NCBI RefSeq assembly: GCF_000744255.1
Contig: NZ_JQLO01000001.1
Coordinates: 1,488,001-1,552,000, forward strand
Direction: 5' to 3'
DNA length: 64,000 bases
Origin: Carnobacterium divergens DSM 20623
GTDB taxonomy: Bacteria; Bacillota; Bacilli; Lactobacillales; Carnobacteriaceae
Below, piece after piece: positions 22,519 to 31,711 of the stretch. Each line of letters begins with the position of its first letter. The first letter of the stretch is position 1. The position numbers were made by a program, and so were the translations under genes. Under the pieces are notes generated by a model that saw nothing but the letters and a program-made list of their open reading frames with translations, ran no database searches and was not told where the DNA came from.

Positions 22519-22522
22519 AAGC

Positions 22523-23461
22523 TTATTTTATGTTTTGATAATATTTTGCTAACTCGTTTATTCTATTTTCAACTATTTTTTTTAATGCTGGAGGCCTAAT
22601 AGCCAAAATAGTCTCTCCATATCGTAATAAATAATTAGCAATAAAAGGCTCTTCATGCTGTTGGTAGCTTCCCTTAATTATAATTTTATCGGTTTCAATC
22701 AGCTTCATAGATGGGTAATTTTCTTTGTAAAATAGATCCTTAGCTTGTTCTTTTATCTCGACTTCAAAATCTGTTCCTAATTTCGTCTGTTGGTGAATAG
22801 ATAACTGTAATAAGTCTTCTGAAAGAAACGATGGAGGGCTATTTTCTACATCAAAACTAGTTATTTTATCACCTCTAAAAACAATCATGCGCTTTGTTTT
22901 CAAATTAATTCCACTGACATACCATTGTCCAAATTTAGCCGATATTTTAAAGAATTGGACAGAATAAACTTGTTCCACTTCTCCTTTTAAATAACTAACA
23001 GTACACTCATTTCCAGTTAAAATACTTTCTAAAATTTGATCTAAAAAAGAACTCACATTAGGATGAGGGTATGATTCAAAATTTAGAACCTTCTTCATTT
23101 TATGAAGATGTTGCCATTGATCTTTCGATAAACATTTTTCAAAGTTTTCATTCAATTTTTTTACACTTAAATGAAATGGTGAGGATTGATACGCTTCTAA
23201 TGTAAGCATCGCAAAATAAAGAGCATAAATTTCATCAATCGTAAATAAAATTGGCGATAAGAGTCTATTTTGCAAAATACCATATTTCCCATAGCGCCCA
23301 TACTCAGTATAAATGGGCATTCCCAACTCTTCCAAAGAACGCACATCACGAAGTGCAGTACTTTTGGAAATAGTATAACGCTCCATTAGTTCTTTCAAGT
23401 TGAAGAAAGAGCGATCATTCAAGTATCGAATCATATCATTTAACCGTTCTGATTTTTTCAT
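22523..23461 (-). CDS. YafY-type HTH/WYL-domain transcriptional regulator
   Basis: A 312-residue regulator: an N-terminal HTH of the DeoR/HTH_11 kind (about 1-60, FFNLKELMERYTISKSTALRD), then a WYL-type ligand-binding domain whose core is near FGQWYVSGINLKTKRMIVFRG. WYL proteins bind nucleic-acid or other ligands; the ligand here is unknown. It is divergent from a small VOC gene, which is the obvious candidate target. Promoter on the minus strand at 23506-23534 is good (TTGATT-17-TATAGT). Confidence 0.85.
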   Translation of the reverse strand: MKKSERLNDMIRYLNDRSFFNLKELMERYTISKSTALRDVRSLEELGMPIYTEYGRYGKYGILQNRLLSPILFTIDEIYALYFAMLTLEAYQSSPFHLSVKKLNENFEKCLSKDQWQHLHKMKKVLNFESYPHPNVSSFLDQILESILTGNECTVSYLKGEVEQVYSVQFFKISAKFGQWYVSGINLKTKRMIVFRGDKITSFDVENSPPSFLSEDLLQLSIHQQTKLGTDFEVEIKEQAKDLFYKENYPSMKLIETDKIIIKGSYQQHEEPFIANYLLRYGETILAIRPPALKKIVENRINELAKYYQNIK

Positions 23462-23505
23462 TCTTCTGCTCCTTTAAAAGGTGTCATGTTTTGACCTCTT
23501 TATCT

Positions 23506-23534
23506 ACTATACTGAAATCAAGATAATCAATCAA
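23506..23534 (-). promoter_or_regulatory. Promoter of the YafY-type regulator
   Basis: -35 TTGATT (23529-23534), 17-base spacer, -10 TATAGT (23506-23511) on the minus strand. An interrupted repeat GGTGTCA...TGACC lies between it and the gene and may be an operator. Confidence 0.6.
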
Positions 23535-23578
23535 CTGAATGAAGCGATTATCAATAAAATAAAAAGGAGTTTTTTAGA

Positions 23579-24025
23579 ATGAATCAAACGTTAGAAATCG
23601 GTATTTTTCTTTCAATGAATGGCAAAGCACAAGAGGCAATCACTTTTTACAAAAAACACTTACATGCCAAGGAACAATTTAAAATTACGTATGAGGAAAT
23701 GGCGGAGCGTGACTCTTCTCTCCTAGTAACCGAAGAAAATAAACAGTTTATTTCTCACTCTGTTTTAACAATTGGCAAAACCAAAGTCATGATTGCTGAA
23801 GAAAGCATGAACTTGGAACGCCCTTTTCAAATTGGAAACAATCTTTCTTTATGTATTCAAAGTGCTGATTTGCAACAAATCCAACAATTTTATACTAATT
23901 TAGTAAGTGAACCACAAGTAAAGGTGATTGTTCCTTTGTCTAGCAATGCATTTAGTGAGGCTTATGGCGTTATTCAAGATCCTTTTGGGGTTCTTATCCA
24001 GCTAAACCATGATGAGCGTTTATAA
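23579..24025 (+). CDS. PhnB-like VOC family protein
   Basis: A 148-residue protein of the PhnB/glyoxalase superfamily (older annotation: 3-demethylubiquinone methyltransferase-like). It begins IGIFLSMNGKAQEAITFYKKHL and ends AYGVIQDPFGVLIQLN, the standard edges of the fold. Metal ligands are poorly conserved in this subgroup and I cannot assign an activity. AAAAAGGAG precedes the ATG. It diverges from a WYL regulator that probably controls it. Confidence 0.75.
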   Translation: MNQTLEIGIFLSMNGKAQEAITFYKKHLHAKEQFKITYEEMAERDSSLLVTEENKQFISHSVLTIGKTKVMIAEESMNLERPFQIGNNLSLCIQSADLQQIQQFYTNLVSEPQVKVIVPLSSNAFSEAYGVIQDPFGVLIQLNHDERL

Positions 24026-24051
24026 GCCCTGCTGAACCATCTTTTTTCAAC

Positions 24052-24083
24052 TAAAAAAGTCAGACATTGTTCCATGTCTGACT
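24052..24083 (-). terminator. Terminator after the UPF0316 gene
   Basis: AGTCAGACAT/ATGTCTGACT, a perfect ten-base stem with a six-base loop; the minus strand continues with six Ts. It can also slow plus-strand read-through from the VOC gene. Confidence 0.85.
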
Positions 24084-24097
24084 TCCTTATATAATCA

Positions 24098-24643
24098 TTA
24101 ATCTTGCATCGCTTTTCTTCTTTTTCGGACTTTTTTTGTCCAAAATCCACCGCTGATGTATTTAGGCTCATAAGAAATGACAAATGCTTTTGGTTCTAAT
24201 TTATGAATTTCTTTATAGAGAAGTCTTTCGGTTTTACGAGGACTTAATATTTCTAAAATCATCCGCTCACCTTCACGTCCATAGGCATAATTCATCGTTA
24301 CCCCGTAACCCAAATCTCTTAATTCTTCTGGAACATTGCTTTCCACATCTGGAATAATTACTGTGACCATAATATAACCCAAAGCTAGGTATTCCTCAAT
24401 TTTAATGCCCACTGCAATTCCGACACCATAACCGATTGCATATGCTGCCAAATTCCAAGGGTTATCCAGACGACTTAAGACCATACTTAGTCCTACAACA
24501 TAGATGGTAATCTCAAAAACACTAACGATTGGCGCTATTAAACGATACCCTTTCATCGTTAGCATAAACCGAATTGTATTTAGTGTGATATAACAAAAGT
24601 TAATCACAAAAATCATGCCAATCATTTTTAAATCAATTCCCAT
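24098..24643 (-). CDS. UPF0316 family membrane protein (DUF2179 tail)
   Basis: About 181 residues: three membrane segments followed by a soluble C-terminal domain of the DUF2179 kind (about 110-165, GYGVTMNYAYGREGERMILEILSPRK). B. subtilis YebE is the comparison I recall. The frame is open much further upstream, but AGAAGG precedes the ATG at 24643, and the longer version would run through the pbuX terminator. Function unknown; C-terminal domains of this type are often nucleotide or ion responsive. Confidence 0.8.
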   Translation of the reverse strand: MGIDLKMIGMIFVINFCYITLNTIRFMLTMKGYRLIAPIVSVFEITIYVVGLSMVLSRLDNPWNLAAYAIGYGVGIAVGIKIEEYLALGYIMVTVIIPDVESNVPEELRDLGYGVTMNYAYGREGERMILEILSPRKTERLLYKEIHKLEPKAFVISYEPKYISGGFWTKKVRKRRKAMQD

Positions 24644-24689
24644 TTTAAAACCTTCTTTCCTTACAACCTCCATGATAAAGAAAAGAAAC

Positions 24690-24733
24690 AAAAAAAACAA
24701 TGAAAAGAAATCATTCTCTTCACTGTTTTCATT
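24690..24733 (-). terminator. Terminator after pbuX
   Basis: AATGAAAA and TTTTCATT enclose a 19-base loop region directly after the stop codon, followed by a run of eight Ts on the minus strand. Confidence 0.65.
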
Positions 24734-24734
24734 T

Positions 24735-26048
24735 TTATTTTCCAGTTTCAGCAAATTCACTGCCAACTACTCGACTGGTTTGCTTCAAACTTTTTGGGTT
24801 TAAAATTAAATTCAATACAATTGACGTGATACTTGCGACCACAATACCGTTACCAGTAAATAATTGTACCGTTGCAGGAAATTGCTTAAAGATATCAGGA
24901 ACAACTGTGACCCCAAGTCCCAATCCAATTGACACAGCAACAATTAACAGATTTGCATCTACCATAAAATCAACTTTCACTAACATACGAATGCCTTGAA
25001 TTGCAACCATACCAAACATAACCAACATGGCTCCACCAAGAACTGGTTCAGGAATAATAGTTGCAATCGCGCCAATCTTAGGTAATAATCCTAATAAAAT
25101 CAAAAATCCAGCTGAAAAATAAATTGGTTTACGATTTTTAATACCAGACAATTGAACTAGCCCTACATTTTGAGAAAATCCGGTATAGGGGAATGTATTA
25201 AAAATTCCACCTAATAAAACAGCTAAACCTTCAGCTCGATAGCCGCGTTTCAAGTCATCTTCGCTAATATCTTTTTCAGTAATTTCACCAAGTGCAAAAT
25301 AAACACCTGTTGATTCTACCATGCTCACCAGCGAAATAAGAATCATCGTCACGATAGAAGACCATTCAAATGTTGGGGTGCCAAAGTAAAATGGTGTTGG
25401 CATATGAAACCAAGAGGCATGTAAAACAGGAGATAGACTTACTAGCCCCATCATTGCAGCTACAATCGTTCCTACCAGTAAACCAATTAAAACGGCGATT
25501 GATCGCATAAATCCAACTCCATAAACTTGTATACCCAAAATAACAGCTACTGTTAAAAAGGATAGAATTAAAAATTGACTGTCTCCAAAATTTGGAGCTG
25601 TTTTTAATCCGCCACCCATTTTTTCAATCGCAACAGGAATCAAGGTTAAACCAATTACAGTAATTACCGTTCCGGTTACAACCGGTGGAAAAAATCGTTT
25701 TATTTTTGAAAAAATACCAGAAATTAACAAAATAAAAATTCCTGCAACAATGATTGAGCCATACATTGCGCTAATTCCTTGGTTAGAACCAATCAAGATT
25801 AGTGGGGATACTGCTTGAATTGCACAACCCAATACAACCGGCAGTCCAATTCCAAAAAATTTATTAACTGTTAATTGTAGAAGCGTCGCGACACCACACA
25901 TAAAAATATCAATGGAAACTAAATACGTCATTTGCGTTTCATTAAAACCTAACGCTCCACCTATTAAAAGAGGTACAATAACCGCTCCAGCATACATAGC
26001 TAAAACATGTTGTAATCCTAAAGCTGCTGCTTTTCCATTAGATAACAC
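24735..26048 (-). CDS. pbuX: Xanthine permease (NCS2 family)
   Basis: A 437-residue transporter with about 14 membrane segments. Recognisable NCS2 features are QHVLAMYAGAVIVPLLIGGALG at the N-terminus, the GLPVVLGCAIQAVSPLI segment, and FNTFPYTGFSQNVGLVQLSG in the substrate region. Two bases after xpt and thus in the same guanine-riboswitch operon, which supports xanthine over uracil as substrate. Confidence 0.93.
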   Translation of the reverse strand: MLSNGKAAALGLQHVLAMYAGAVIVPLLIGGALGFNETQMTYLVSIDIFMCGVATLLQLTVNKFFGIGLPVVLGCAIQAVSPLILIGSNQGISAMYGSIIVAGIFILLISGIFSKIKRFFPPVVTGTVITVIGLTLIPVAIEKMGGGLKTAPNFGDSQFLILSFLTVAVILGIQVYGVGFMRSIAVLIGLLVGTIVAAMMGLVSLSPVLHASWFHMPTPFYFGTPTFEWSSIVTMILISLVSMVESTGVYFALGEITEKDISEDDLKRGYRAEGLAVLLGGIFNTFPYTGFSQNVGLVQLSGIKNRKPIYFSAGFLILLGLLPKIGAIATIIPEPVLGGAMLVMFGMVAIQGIRMLVKVDFMVDANLLIVAVSIGLGLGVTVVPDIFKQFPATVQLFTGNGIVVASITSIVLNLILNPKSLKQTSRVVGSEFAETGK

Positions 26049-26050
26049 GA

Positions 26051-26761
<711 letters not shown>

Positions 26762-26771
26762 TCATTTCTTT

Positions 26772-26839
26772 ACTTATAGTCCAGTAATTTACGGTTCTGG
26801 GTAGATACTCGCCAACCTTATTTTGGCTATTATATAAGT
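26772..26839 (-). ncRNA. Guanine (purine) riboswitch aptamer
   Basis: On the minus strand the seven-base P1 stem ACTTATA/TATAAGT encloses two hairpins and the conserved joins TATAAT, CTACC, CCGTAAAT and GACTAT. The position that decides ligand (C74 in B. subtilis xpt) is C, in GGACTAT, so guanine/hypoxanthine class rather than adenine. It lies upstream of xpt-pbuX, its normal partner operon. Confidence 0.95.
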
Positions 26840-27006
26840 TTTTATTGAAGGATGTTCCTCAAAAGACCAACAATCCAATTTTATTTTAATGATTTAAACC
26901 AGTAAATATAGGATTTCTATTTCTATTAAATTAACACACAAACCCTAAAAGAGCAACACTAATTTGATGAAAACCAGCTGAAAACGTTCTCTTTGGAGAA
27001 TGATTA
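26840..27006. other. Upstream region of the xpt riboswitch
   Basis: About 170 AT-rich bases with no gene. The xpt promoter must lie here, but no -35/-10 pair stands out. TGAAAACGTTCTCT at 26979-26992 matches a CcpA cre consensus at about 13 of 14 positions; its relevance is uncertain because it is some 140 bases from the aptamer. Confidence 0.4.
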
Positions 27007-27037
27007 AAAACAAGACATTAAAAAAATGTCTTGTTTT
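27007..27037 (-). terminator. Terminator after the AlkD-like gene
   Basis: AAAACAAGACAT pairs perfectly with ATGTCTTGTTTT around a seven-base loop; the minus-strand tail is a short TTTTTAAT. It separates this gene from xpt. Confidence 0.75.
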
Positions 27038-27051
27038 AATATTCGCCTTTA

Positions 27052-27693
27052 TCAAAGATACTTCGTCCCTTCTCGAACAGCTAGTGAACTTAAATTAGGA
27101 GTTTCTAAAATAAACTTTCTTACCCAAGCTGGGTTGCTTTTACTATAATCTCTAAGTGACCAGCCGATTGCTTTTTGAATAAAAAATTCATTCGTATCTA
27201 TCTCTTGAACAATTGCTGCTTGCAGATAATTTGTTTGTGTTTTTTCCTTGTATCCTAGCTGCAAATTGATTGCCACTCGTCTATTCCAAAAATTTTCACT
27301 TGTTGTAAAATGCTGAAATACTAAATCAAATTTTTCAGGATTTACTAAACACCATCTTGAAATAACTGCTCTTAATGAATCGACAGAATCCCACCATGCC
27401 TTTTCCGTCACTAAGTAAAATAATGGAGCAAACTCTTCATAGCTGAGTCGCTTAATGTTTTGTTGCAATAAATCGATTGCAATATACTGGTATTCACGAC
27501 TTTCTAGCGCATAGTAGCGTTTAACTTCTGATAAAACTTCTTGAATTGGCCAAGTTTTACTTTCTTTTAACATCTCTTTAGATTGGATTTTTCTAAGAGG
27601 TGCACTTATCCCTGCAAATGGGAACTGATTTTTCATGTATTTCGCCATCGCTTCTTGCTTGGCTGAATTTTGAGTCAATACAACTTTTATCAT
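27052..27693 (-). CDS. DNA alkylation repair protein, AlkD family
   Basis: 213 residues of helical HEAT-like repeats. The pattern YMKNQFPFAGISAPLRK at the start, VTEKAWWDSVDSLRAVISR (the WWD region containing the catalytic-type Asp and Trp of AlkD) and FFIQKAIGWSLRDYSKSNP identify the family, which removes alkylated bases without base flipping. Starts with ATG behind GGAGAG. Not linked functionally to its neighbours. Confidence 0.85.
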   Translation of the reverse strand: MIKVVLTQNSAKQEAMAKYMKNQFPFAGISAPLRKIQSKEMLKESKTWPIQEVLSEVKRYYALESREYQYIAIDLLQQNIKRLSYEEFAPLFYLVTEKAWWDSVDSLRAVISRWCLVNPEKFDLVFQHFTTSENFWNRRVAINLQLGYKEKTQTNYLQAAIVQEIDTNEFFIQKAIGWSLRDYSKSNPAWVRKFILETPNLSSLAVREGTKYL

Positions 27694-27716
27694 GCTTGCT
27701 CTCCTTTTGAATAGGG

Positions 27717-27750
27717 AAAAGCAGCTACCTTAGAAAAGATAACTGCTTTT
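27717..27750 (-). terminator. Terminator after the PBP gene
   Basis: AAAAGCAG and CTGCTTTT frame a partly paired inner stem. The T-tail in the minus direction is only the stem's own four Ts, so efficiency may be modest. Confidence 0.55.
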
Positions 27751-27758
27751 GTTATTTT

Positions 27759-29792
27759 TTAATACATACCTTCAAGAACAGGACGCATTCTTGAAATAAC
27801 ATCTCGACTCGTTCCGCCTTCTAACATCGCTACTAATAAATAATTGTTATTGTCAGCGTCAAAGGCTAGTAAGAACGCATTTTCGTCTCCTTTAGTGTCT
27901 TGCTTTTCTTTTAATTCAGCGGTTCCGGTTTTAGCGGCAATTTGATGCCCTGGAATAGCTAACGTATGAGCTGTTCCTTGTGGGGAATTTACTGTCTCAA
28001 TTAACGCATCTTTTACAATTGTTGCTGATTTATCCGTAATCGCTTGTTTTGATTCAGCTGTTTTTTGATCGGATAGTAATTTTGGATACCTAATTTGACC
28101 GTTGTCTGCAAAAGGCGTGTAAGATACTGCTTGTTGGATTGGGCTCATTAGCAATTGACCTTGTCCGTATGCTGTATCTGCCAATAAGATATCGCTATTA
28201 AGGCCTTTTTTATTGGCTACTTGTGCTGGATCCATCGCAATTGGCAAGTCTAACGTTTCACCAAAAATAAATTTGTTTAACCCTTTTTCAAAGGTTTCTT
28301 TTCCCATTGCTAAACCTTCTTGGGCAAAATAAATATTATCAGAATAAACAAGGGCTTGTGTCATGTTAACAGTTGGCACGTCGCTTACTCGTGTGACAAA
28401 ATAATCTCCCCAAGAGGAATCTTTTTGCCATTTTAGGCCACTAATATCATGGGTTTTATCTGGTGTAGTGATTCCTGCATCTAACCCAATTCCTGCAGTA
28501 ATTGTTTTGAACGTCGAACCTGGCGCATAATTGCTAGCGTATCTAGCTAAGAATGGTAAATTTTTGTCATTTGCATATTGGTCGTATTCTGCTGACGAAA
28601 TGCCACTTGTCATTAAATTTGCGTCATAAGATGGACTACTTACTAAAGCCATCAATGAACCATCCGTTGGATTCATCATTACTGCTGAGCCTTTTTGACC
28701 TTGAATTTGATCGTAGGCTTGCTTTTGAATCTTGCTATCGATTGTCAAGGTGATTGTTTTCCCTTCGACTTTATCCACTTCTTGAAGAACTGCTTTTAAA
28801 TTTTGGTCTTTATCGTTGATAACGATGCGTCCACCATTTTTACCACGTAATTCTTTATCTTTAGCTGCTTCCAAGCCAGATTTCCCAATAATATCTCCAG
28901 CATTTAAGGATTTATTTTTTTCAATGTCTTCTGCTGAAACTTCTCCGACATAACCAATTAAATGGGCAGCTGCTTCGTTAAGAGGATAATTTCTCATTTC
29001 TCTTAATGTATATTGGACACCTGGAATAACCGGCGTATCTCCTGCTTTCATCACTTTAATTGGAACTAATAGCTCAGGTTTTACCCAGCTTGCACCTAAT
29101 TTTTTTTCAATCGTTTCAACTGGTACACTAAGCTTTTCACTAATAGTCTTAATTGCTTCGGTTTTCGCATCGCCTTCGCCTAAATCATTTGGGACGATAC
29201 CCGCTTCTGGGATTTTTTTAAGATTGGCTAAAGGCTCTCCATTTTTATCGAGAATTTCTCCACGAGTAGCGGTTGTTGTGGTCACACTGATTTTATCCGT
29301 TGCTTCCATTTTAGAAAAAATCAAATGGGCATCCCAGTCTACTAAATAATCATCTCCAGCTTTGGTTAACTTCGCTTCATGTTTTTCTGGTTTCAATTCA
29401 CCTAAACTGGTAGTAACATTCATTGTGTAGCTCATTTTATATTCTTTATTTTTTGTAACAGGTTCAACTTTTAACTCTTTGATTTCAATATTGCTAGCTC
29501 CAATACCATCAAAAATAGTTGTGTATTTATCCATCAAACTTTCTTTTGTATAATCCACTGCTTTTAAAGATTGAGGAGATACTAGTTGGCTGACTTTTTT
29601 AAAATTTTGTTTTTTTAAAGCGGTTGTAAATTCTTTAGCGGCATCATTAGCTGCATTTTCATCTTTGTGACTATTGCTCCAAAAATAATAACTTGTTCCT
29701 CCAATAATAGCAACTACCAAAACAACTGCACCAATAATCAATCCTAGTTTAGTTGGCTTTTTTTCTTGACTACGAGACTCTCCCAAAACCAT
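27759..29792 (-). CDS. Class B penicillin-binding protein, PBP5/MecA-like (low-affinity type)
   Basis: Peptidoglycan transpeptidase of about 677 residues. An N-terminal membrane anchor (about 17-40) is followed by an NTF2-like MecA_N domain (about 45-160), a dimerisation domain, and the transpeptidase domain. Catalytic motifs (numbered from the TTG one codon upstream): Ser in STFK at 427-430, SDN at 485-487, KTG at 622-624. This layout is that of Enterococcus PBP5, B. subtilis PBP3 and staphylococcal PBP2a, which often have low beta-lactam affinity. AAAGGA favours the ATG at 29792. Confidence 0.93.
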   Translation of the reverse strand: MVLGESRSQEKKPTKLGLIIGAVVLVVAIIGGTSYYFWSNSHKDENAANDAAKEFTTALKKQNFKKVSQLVSPQSLKAVDYTKESLMDKYTTIFDGIGASNIEIKELKVEPVTKNKEYKMSYTMNVTTSLGELKPEKHEAKLTKAGDDYLVDWDAHLIFSKMEATDKISVTTTTATRGEILDKNGEPLANLKKIPEAGIVPNDLGEGDAKTEAIKTISEKLSVPVETIEKKLGASWVKPELLVPIKVMKAGDTPVIPGVQYTLREMRNYPLNEAAAHLIGYVGEVSAEDIEKNKSLNAGDIIGKSGLEAAKDKELRGKNGGRIVINDKDQNLKAVLQEVDKVEGKTITLTIDSKIQKQAYDQIQGQKGSAVMMNPTDGSLMALVSSPSYDANLMTSGISSAEYDQYANDKNLPFLARYASNYAPGSTFKTITAGIGLDAGITTPDKTHDISGLKWQKDSSWGDYFVTRVSDVPTVNMTQALVYSDNIYFAQEGLAMGKETFEKGLNKFIFGETLDLPIAMDPAQVANKKGLNSDILLADTAYGQGQLLMSPIQQAVSYTPFADNGQIRYPKLLSDQKTAESKQAITDKSATIVKDALIETVNSPQGTAHTLAIPGHQIAAKTGTAELKEKQDTKGDENAFLLAFDADNNNYLLVAMLEGGTSRDVISRMRPVLEGMY

Positions 29793-29875
29793 CAACTTCC
29801 TTTCAATTTAAAGCACTCTCTATTTTATTATATGCCAACAAAATAGGGAATGATAGTAAAAAATTTGTTAAGAAA

Positions 29876-29918
29876 TAAAAAAATCAGAGTAGAATTTGTA
29901 CTTCTTCCTCTAATTTTT
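29876..29918 (-). terminator. Terminator after the YbjQ gene
   Basis: AAAAATCAGAG pairs with CTCTAATTTTT (one G-U) across an 18-base loop on the minus strand and continues into Ts. Confidence 0.55.
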
Positions 29919-29925
29919 CATATTT

Positions 29926-30246
29926 TTAATTTAATTTAACTGCTGTACCGCTACAAGTTACCATCAACATTCCATTATCAGCACCTAATACTTCGTAATC
30001 CATCTTCACTCCAATAACAGCATCGGCTCCCATTGTTTTAGCTCGTTCTTCCATTTCTTTCAACGCTTCAGTACGAGCATTTAGTAACTCGTTCTCATAT
30101 CCTTGTGAGCGTCCACCAAAAATATTGCGAAGGCCTGCTCCCATATCTTTTAGCATATTGATACCTGAAATCACCTCACCAAATACGATGCCTTCATAGC
30201 TTTTGATTGTTTTATTTTCTACTGAATTAGTTGTTGTAATAATCAT
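29926..30246 (-). CDS. YbjQ/UPF0145 family protein
   Basis: 106 residues beginning [28 protein letters not shown], with [28 protein letters not shown], typical of the YbjQ family. Members form pentamers and are sometimes described as heavy-metal-binding domains, but the function is not settled. It lies 20 bases after the TIM-barrel gene and is probably cotranscribed. Confidence 0.88.
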   Translation of the reverse strand: MIITTTNSVENKTIKSYEGIVFGEVISGINMLKDMGAGLRNIFGGRSQGYENELLNARTEALKEMEERAKTMGADAVIGVKMDYEVLGADNGMLMVTCSGTAVKLN

Positions 30247-30266
30247 CTTCTCTTCCTCCTTTTGAT

Positions 30267-30962
30267 TTATTCTTGAAACTGGGCTTCCTCTTTATCACGA
30301 TAGTTTTCCATTTTTTTACTAAATAAAACACCATTTGATGGTGGCGTATAGGTGATAGCATTTGCACCGGCTTCAATTGTTTCAATAATAGATTCTTCGG
30401 TAGGTCCACCAGTGGCGATTATGGCAATATCGGGGAAATCTTTGCGTATTTTTTTCACCATTTTTGCTGTATGCGCACCACCACTGACATTTAAAATACT
30501 GATTCCAGCATTCATTTTTTCTTGAATATCTGTAAATTCTGAAACGATGGTTCCAATAATTGGAATATCGATATTATCACTGATCTCTTTAATCGTACTT
30601 GTAGGTGTTGGCGCGTTCACTACGACGCCTAATGAGCCTTGTGCTTCAGCAAATAAACTGATATTCGCTGATCGTTTCCCATGAGTAAGTCCACCACCTA
30701 CTCCTGAAAAAACAGGAATATTGGCTGCTAAGGTAATGCTTTGAATAATCGCTGGGTGAGGTGTAAAAGGATAAACAGCTATCACTGCATCTGCATCATT
30801 GTTGCAAATAATCGCTATATCTGTTGTAAAAATAATAGATCGAATCAGTTTTCCAAAAATACGAATCCCACTTGCCTGACTAATAGACTTCGGAACAGTA
30901 ATAATATCTTTTCGTAAATCCGTTGTAATTGTCGGAATCGTTTGTTCTTGTTTACCTTTCAT
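30267..30962 (-). CDS. TIM-barrel protein of unknown function
   Basis: 231 residues with alternating strands and helices. Phosphate-binding-like glycine motifs ([59 protein letters not shown]) suggest a (beta/alpha)8 barrel related to phosphate-binding barrels such as IMPDH or PRAI. I do not recognise the family, although homologues in enterococci have been labelled 'hydrolase' without evidence. Upstream of ybjQ on the same strand. Confidence 0.6.
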   Translation of the reverse strand: MKGKQEQTIPTITTDLRKDIITVPKSISQASGIRIFGKLIRSIIFTTDIAIICNNDADAVIAVYPFTPHPAIIQSITLAANIPVFSGVGGGLTHGKRSANISLFAEAQGSLGVVVNAPTPTSTIKEISDNIDIPIIGTIVSEFTDIQEKMNAGISILNVSGGAHTAKMVKKIRKDFPDIAIIATGGPTEESIIETIEAGANAITYTPPSNGVLFSKKMENYRDKEEAQFQE

Positions 30963-31016
30963 TGTATCACTCCTTCGTAGCTCTATTTTACTTGTTTTAC
31001 AAAAAAGAAGCTATTG

Positions 31017-31046
31017 AAAAACCATAAAAAAATAAATTTTTATGGT
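31017..31046 (-). terminator. Terminator overlapping the glucosaminidase stop
   Basis: ACCATAAAAA pairs with TTTTTATGGT around a short loop, then five Ts. The gene's stop codon lies inside the stem. Confidence 0.7.
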
Positions 31047-31675
31047 CCTTTTTGGTCATACTGATCAAGTTTGTATTGTTGAATCAATTCAATTAATTTA
31101 GCTGGGTAGTCTGGGTCTGTTGCATAACCCGATGCTTGTAAAGCATGTGCAGCCTCTTGATAATTTTTAGCAGCTCTAACAGTCGCATATTGATCTGCAT
31201 TCCAAGTTGTTCCATTAACAAAGAGTTTTGCGTGATCTTCCATTGACTCTTTCCAGTCTTCATACTTTCTGAAGCGTGCGTTGATTTCAATCCATTGGCC
31301 ATTTTCAAATTCTTTCGTGGTCATCAAAACGGTATTGCTTGCATCGGTTCCTTTGATACCATAAAAATTATTATTCAAGGTTGACAATTCACTTGTGCCC
31401 CAATCTGACTCTAATATTGCCTGGGAAATACTGATACTTGGCAATACTTGATATTGTTGGTAGAGAACTTGTGCATGACTAGCGATTTTTTGAATAAACT
31501 GTTCTTCTTGACTAATTTCAACTGTTGCTTCTTCTTTTGGTGAAACTTTAGAAAGAAGAGAAAGGGTGCCGAAAAAAATAAGCGACACAATAAATAAACT
31601 GGCTACAATATAACTAGGGAAAATCGTGCGTTTCTTTCCAAAAAATACAAATTTACTTTTCTTTTTTACCAACAA
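31040..31675 (-). CDS. Membrane-anchored N-acetylglucosaminidase (GH73)
   Basis: Peptidoglycan hydrolase of about 211 residues. A basic N-terminus and a single membrane segment (about 20-42) anchor a GH73/FlgJ-type domain: SISISQAILESDWGTSELS holds the catalytic Glu, then NNNFYGIKG and FRKYEDWKESMEDHAKLF follow. The ORF opens at 31702, but AAAGGAG precedes TTG codons at 31675/31672, so I prefer that start. It lies nine bases (of stop-to-ORF) from vanY-like gene and is likely cotranscribed. Confidence 0.88.
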   Translation of the reverse strand: MLVKKKSKFVFFGKKRTIFPSYIVASLFIVSLIFFGTLSLLSKVSPKEEATVEISQEEQFIQKIASHAQVLYQQYQVLPSISISQAILESDWGTSELSTLNNNFYGIKGTDASNTVLMTTKEFENGQWIEINARFRKYEDWKESMEDHAKLFVNGTTWNADQYATVRAAKNYQEAAHALQASGYATDPDYPAKLIELIQQYKLDQYDQKGP

Positions 31676-31711
31676 GCTTCTCTCCTTTCTATTTAATCTC
31701 ATTAGAATGTG

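Noticed and set aside
24644-24766. A longer N-terminus for the UPF0316 protein
   Set aside because: It would overlap the pbuX stop and terminator; AGAAGG before the ATG at 24643 gives the natural membrane-segment start.
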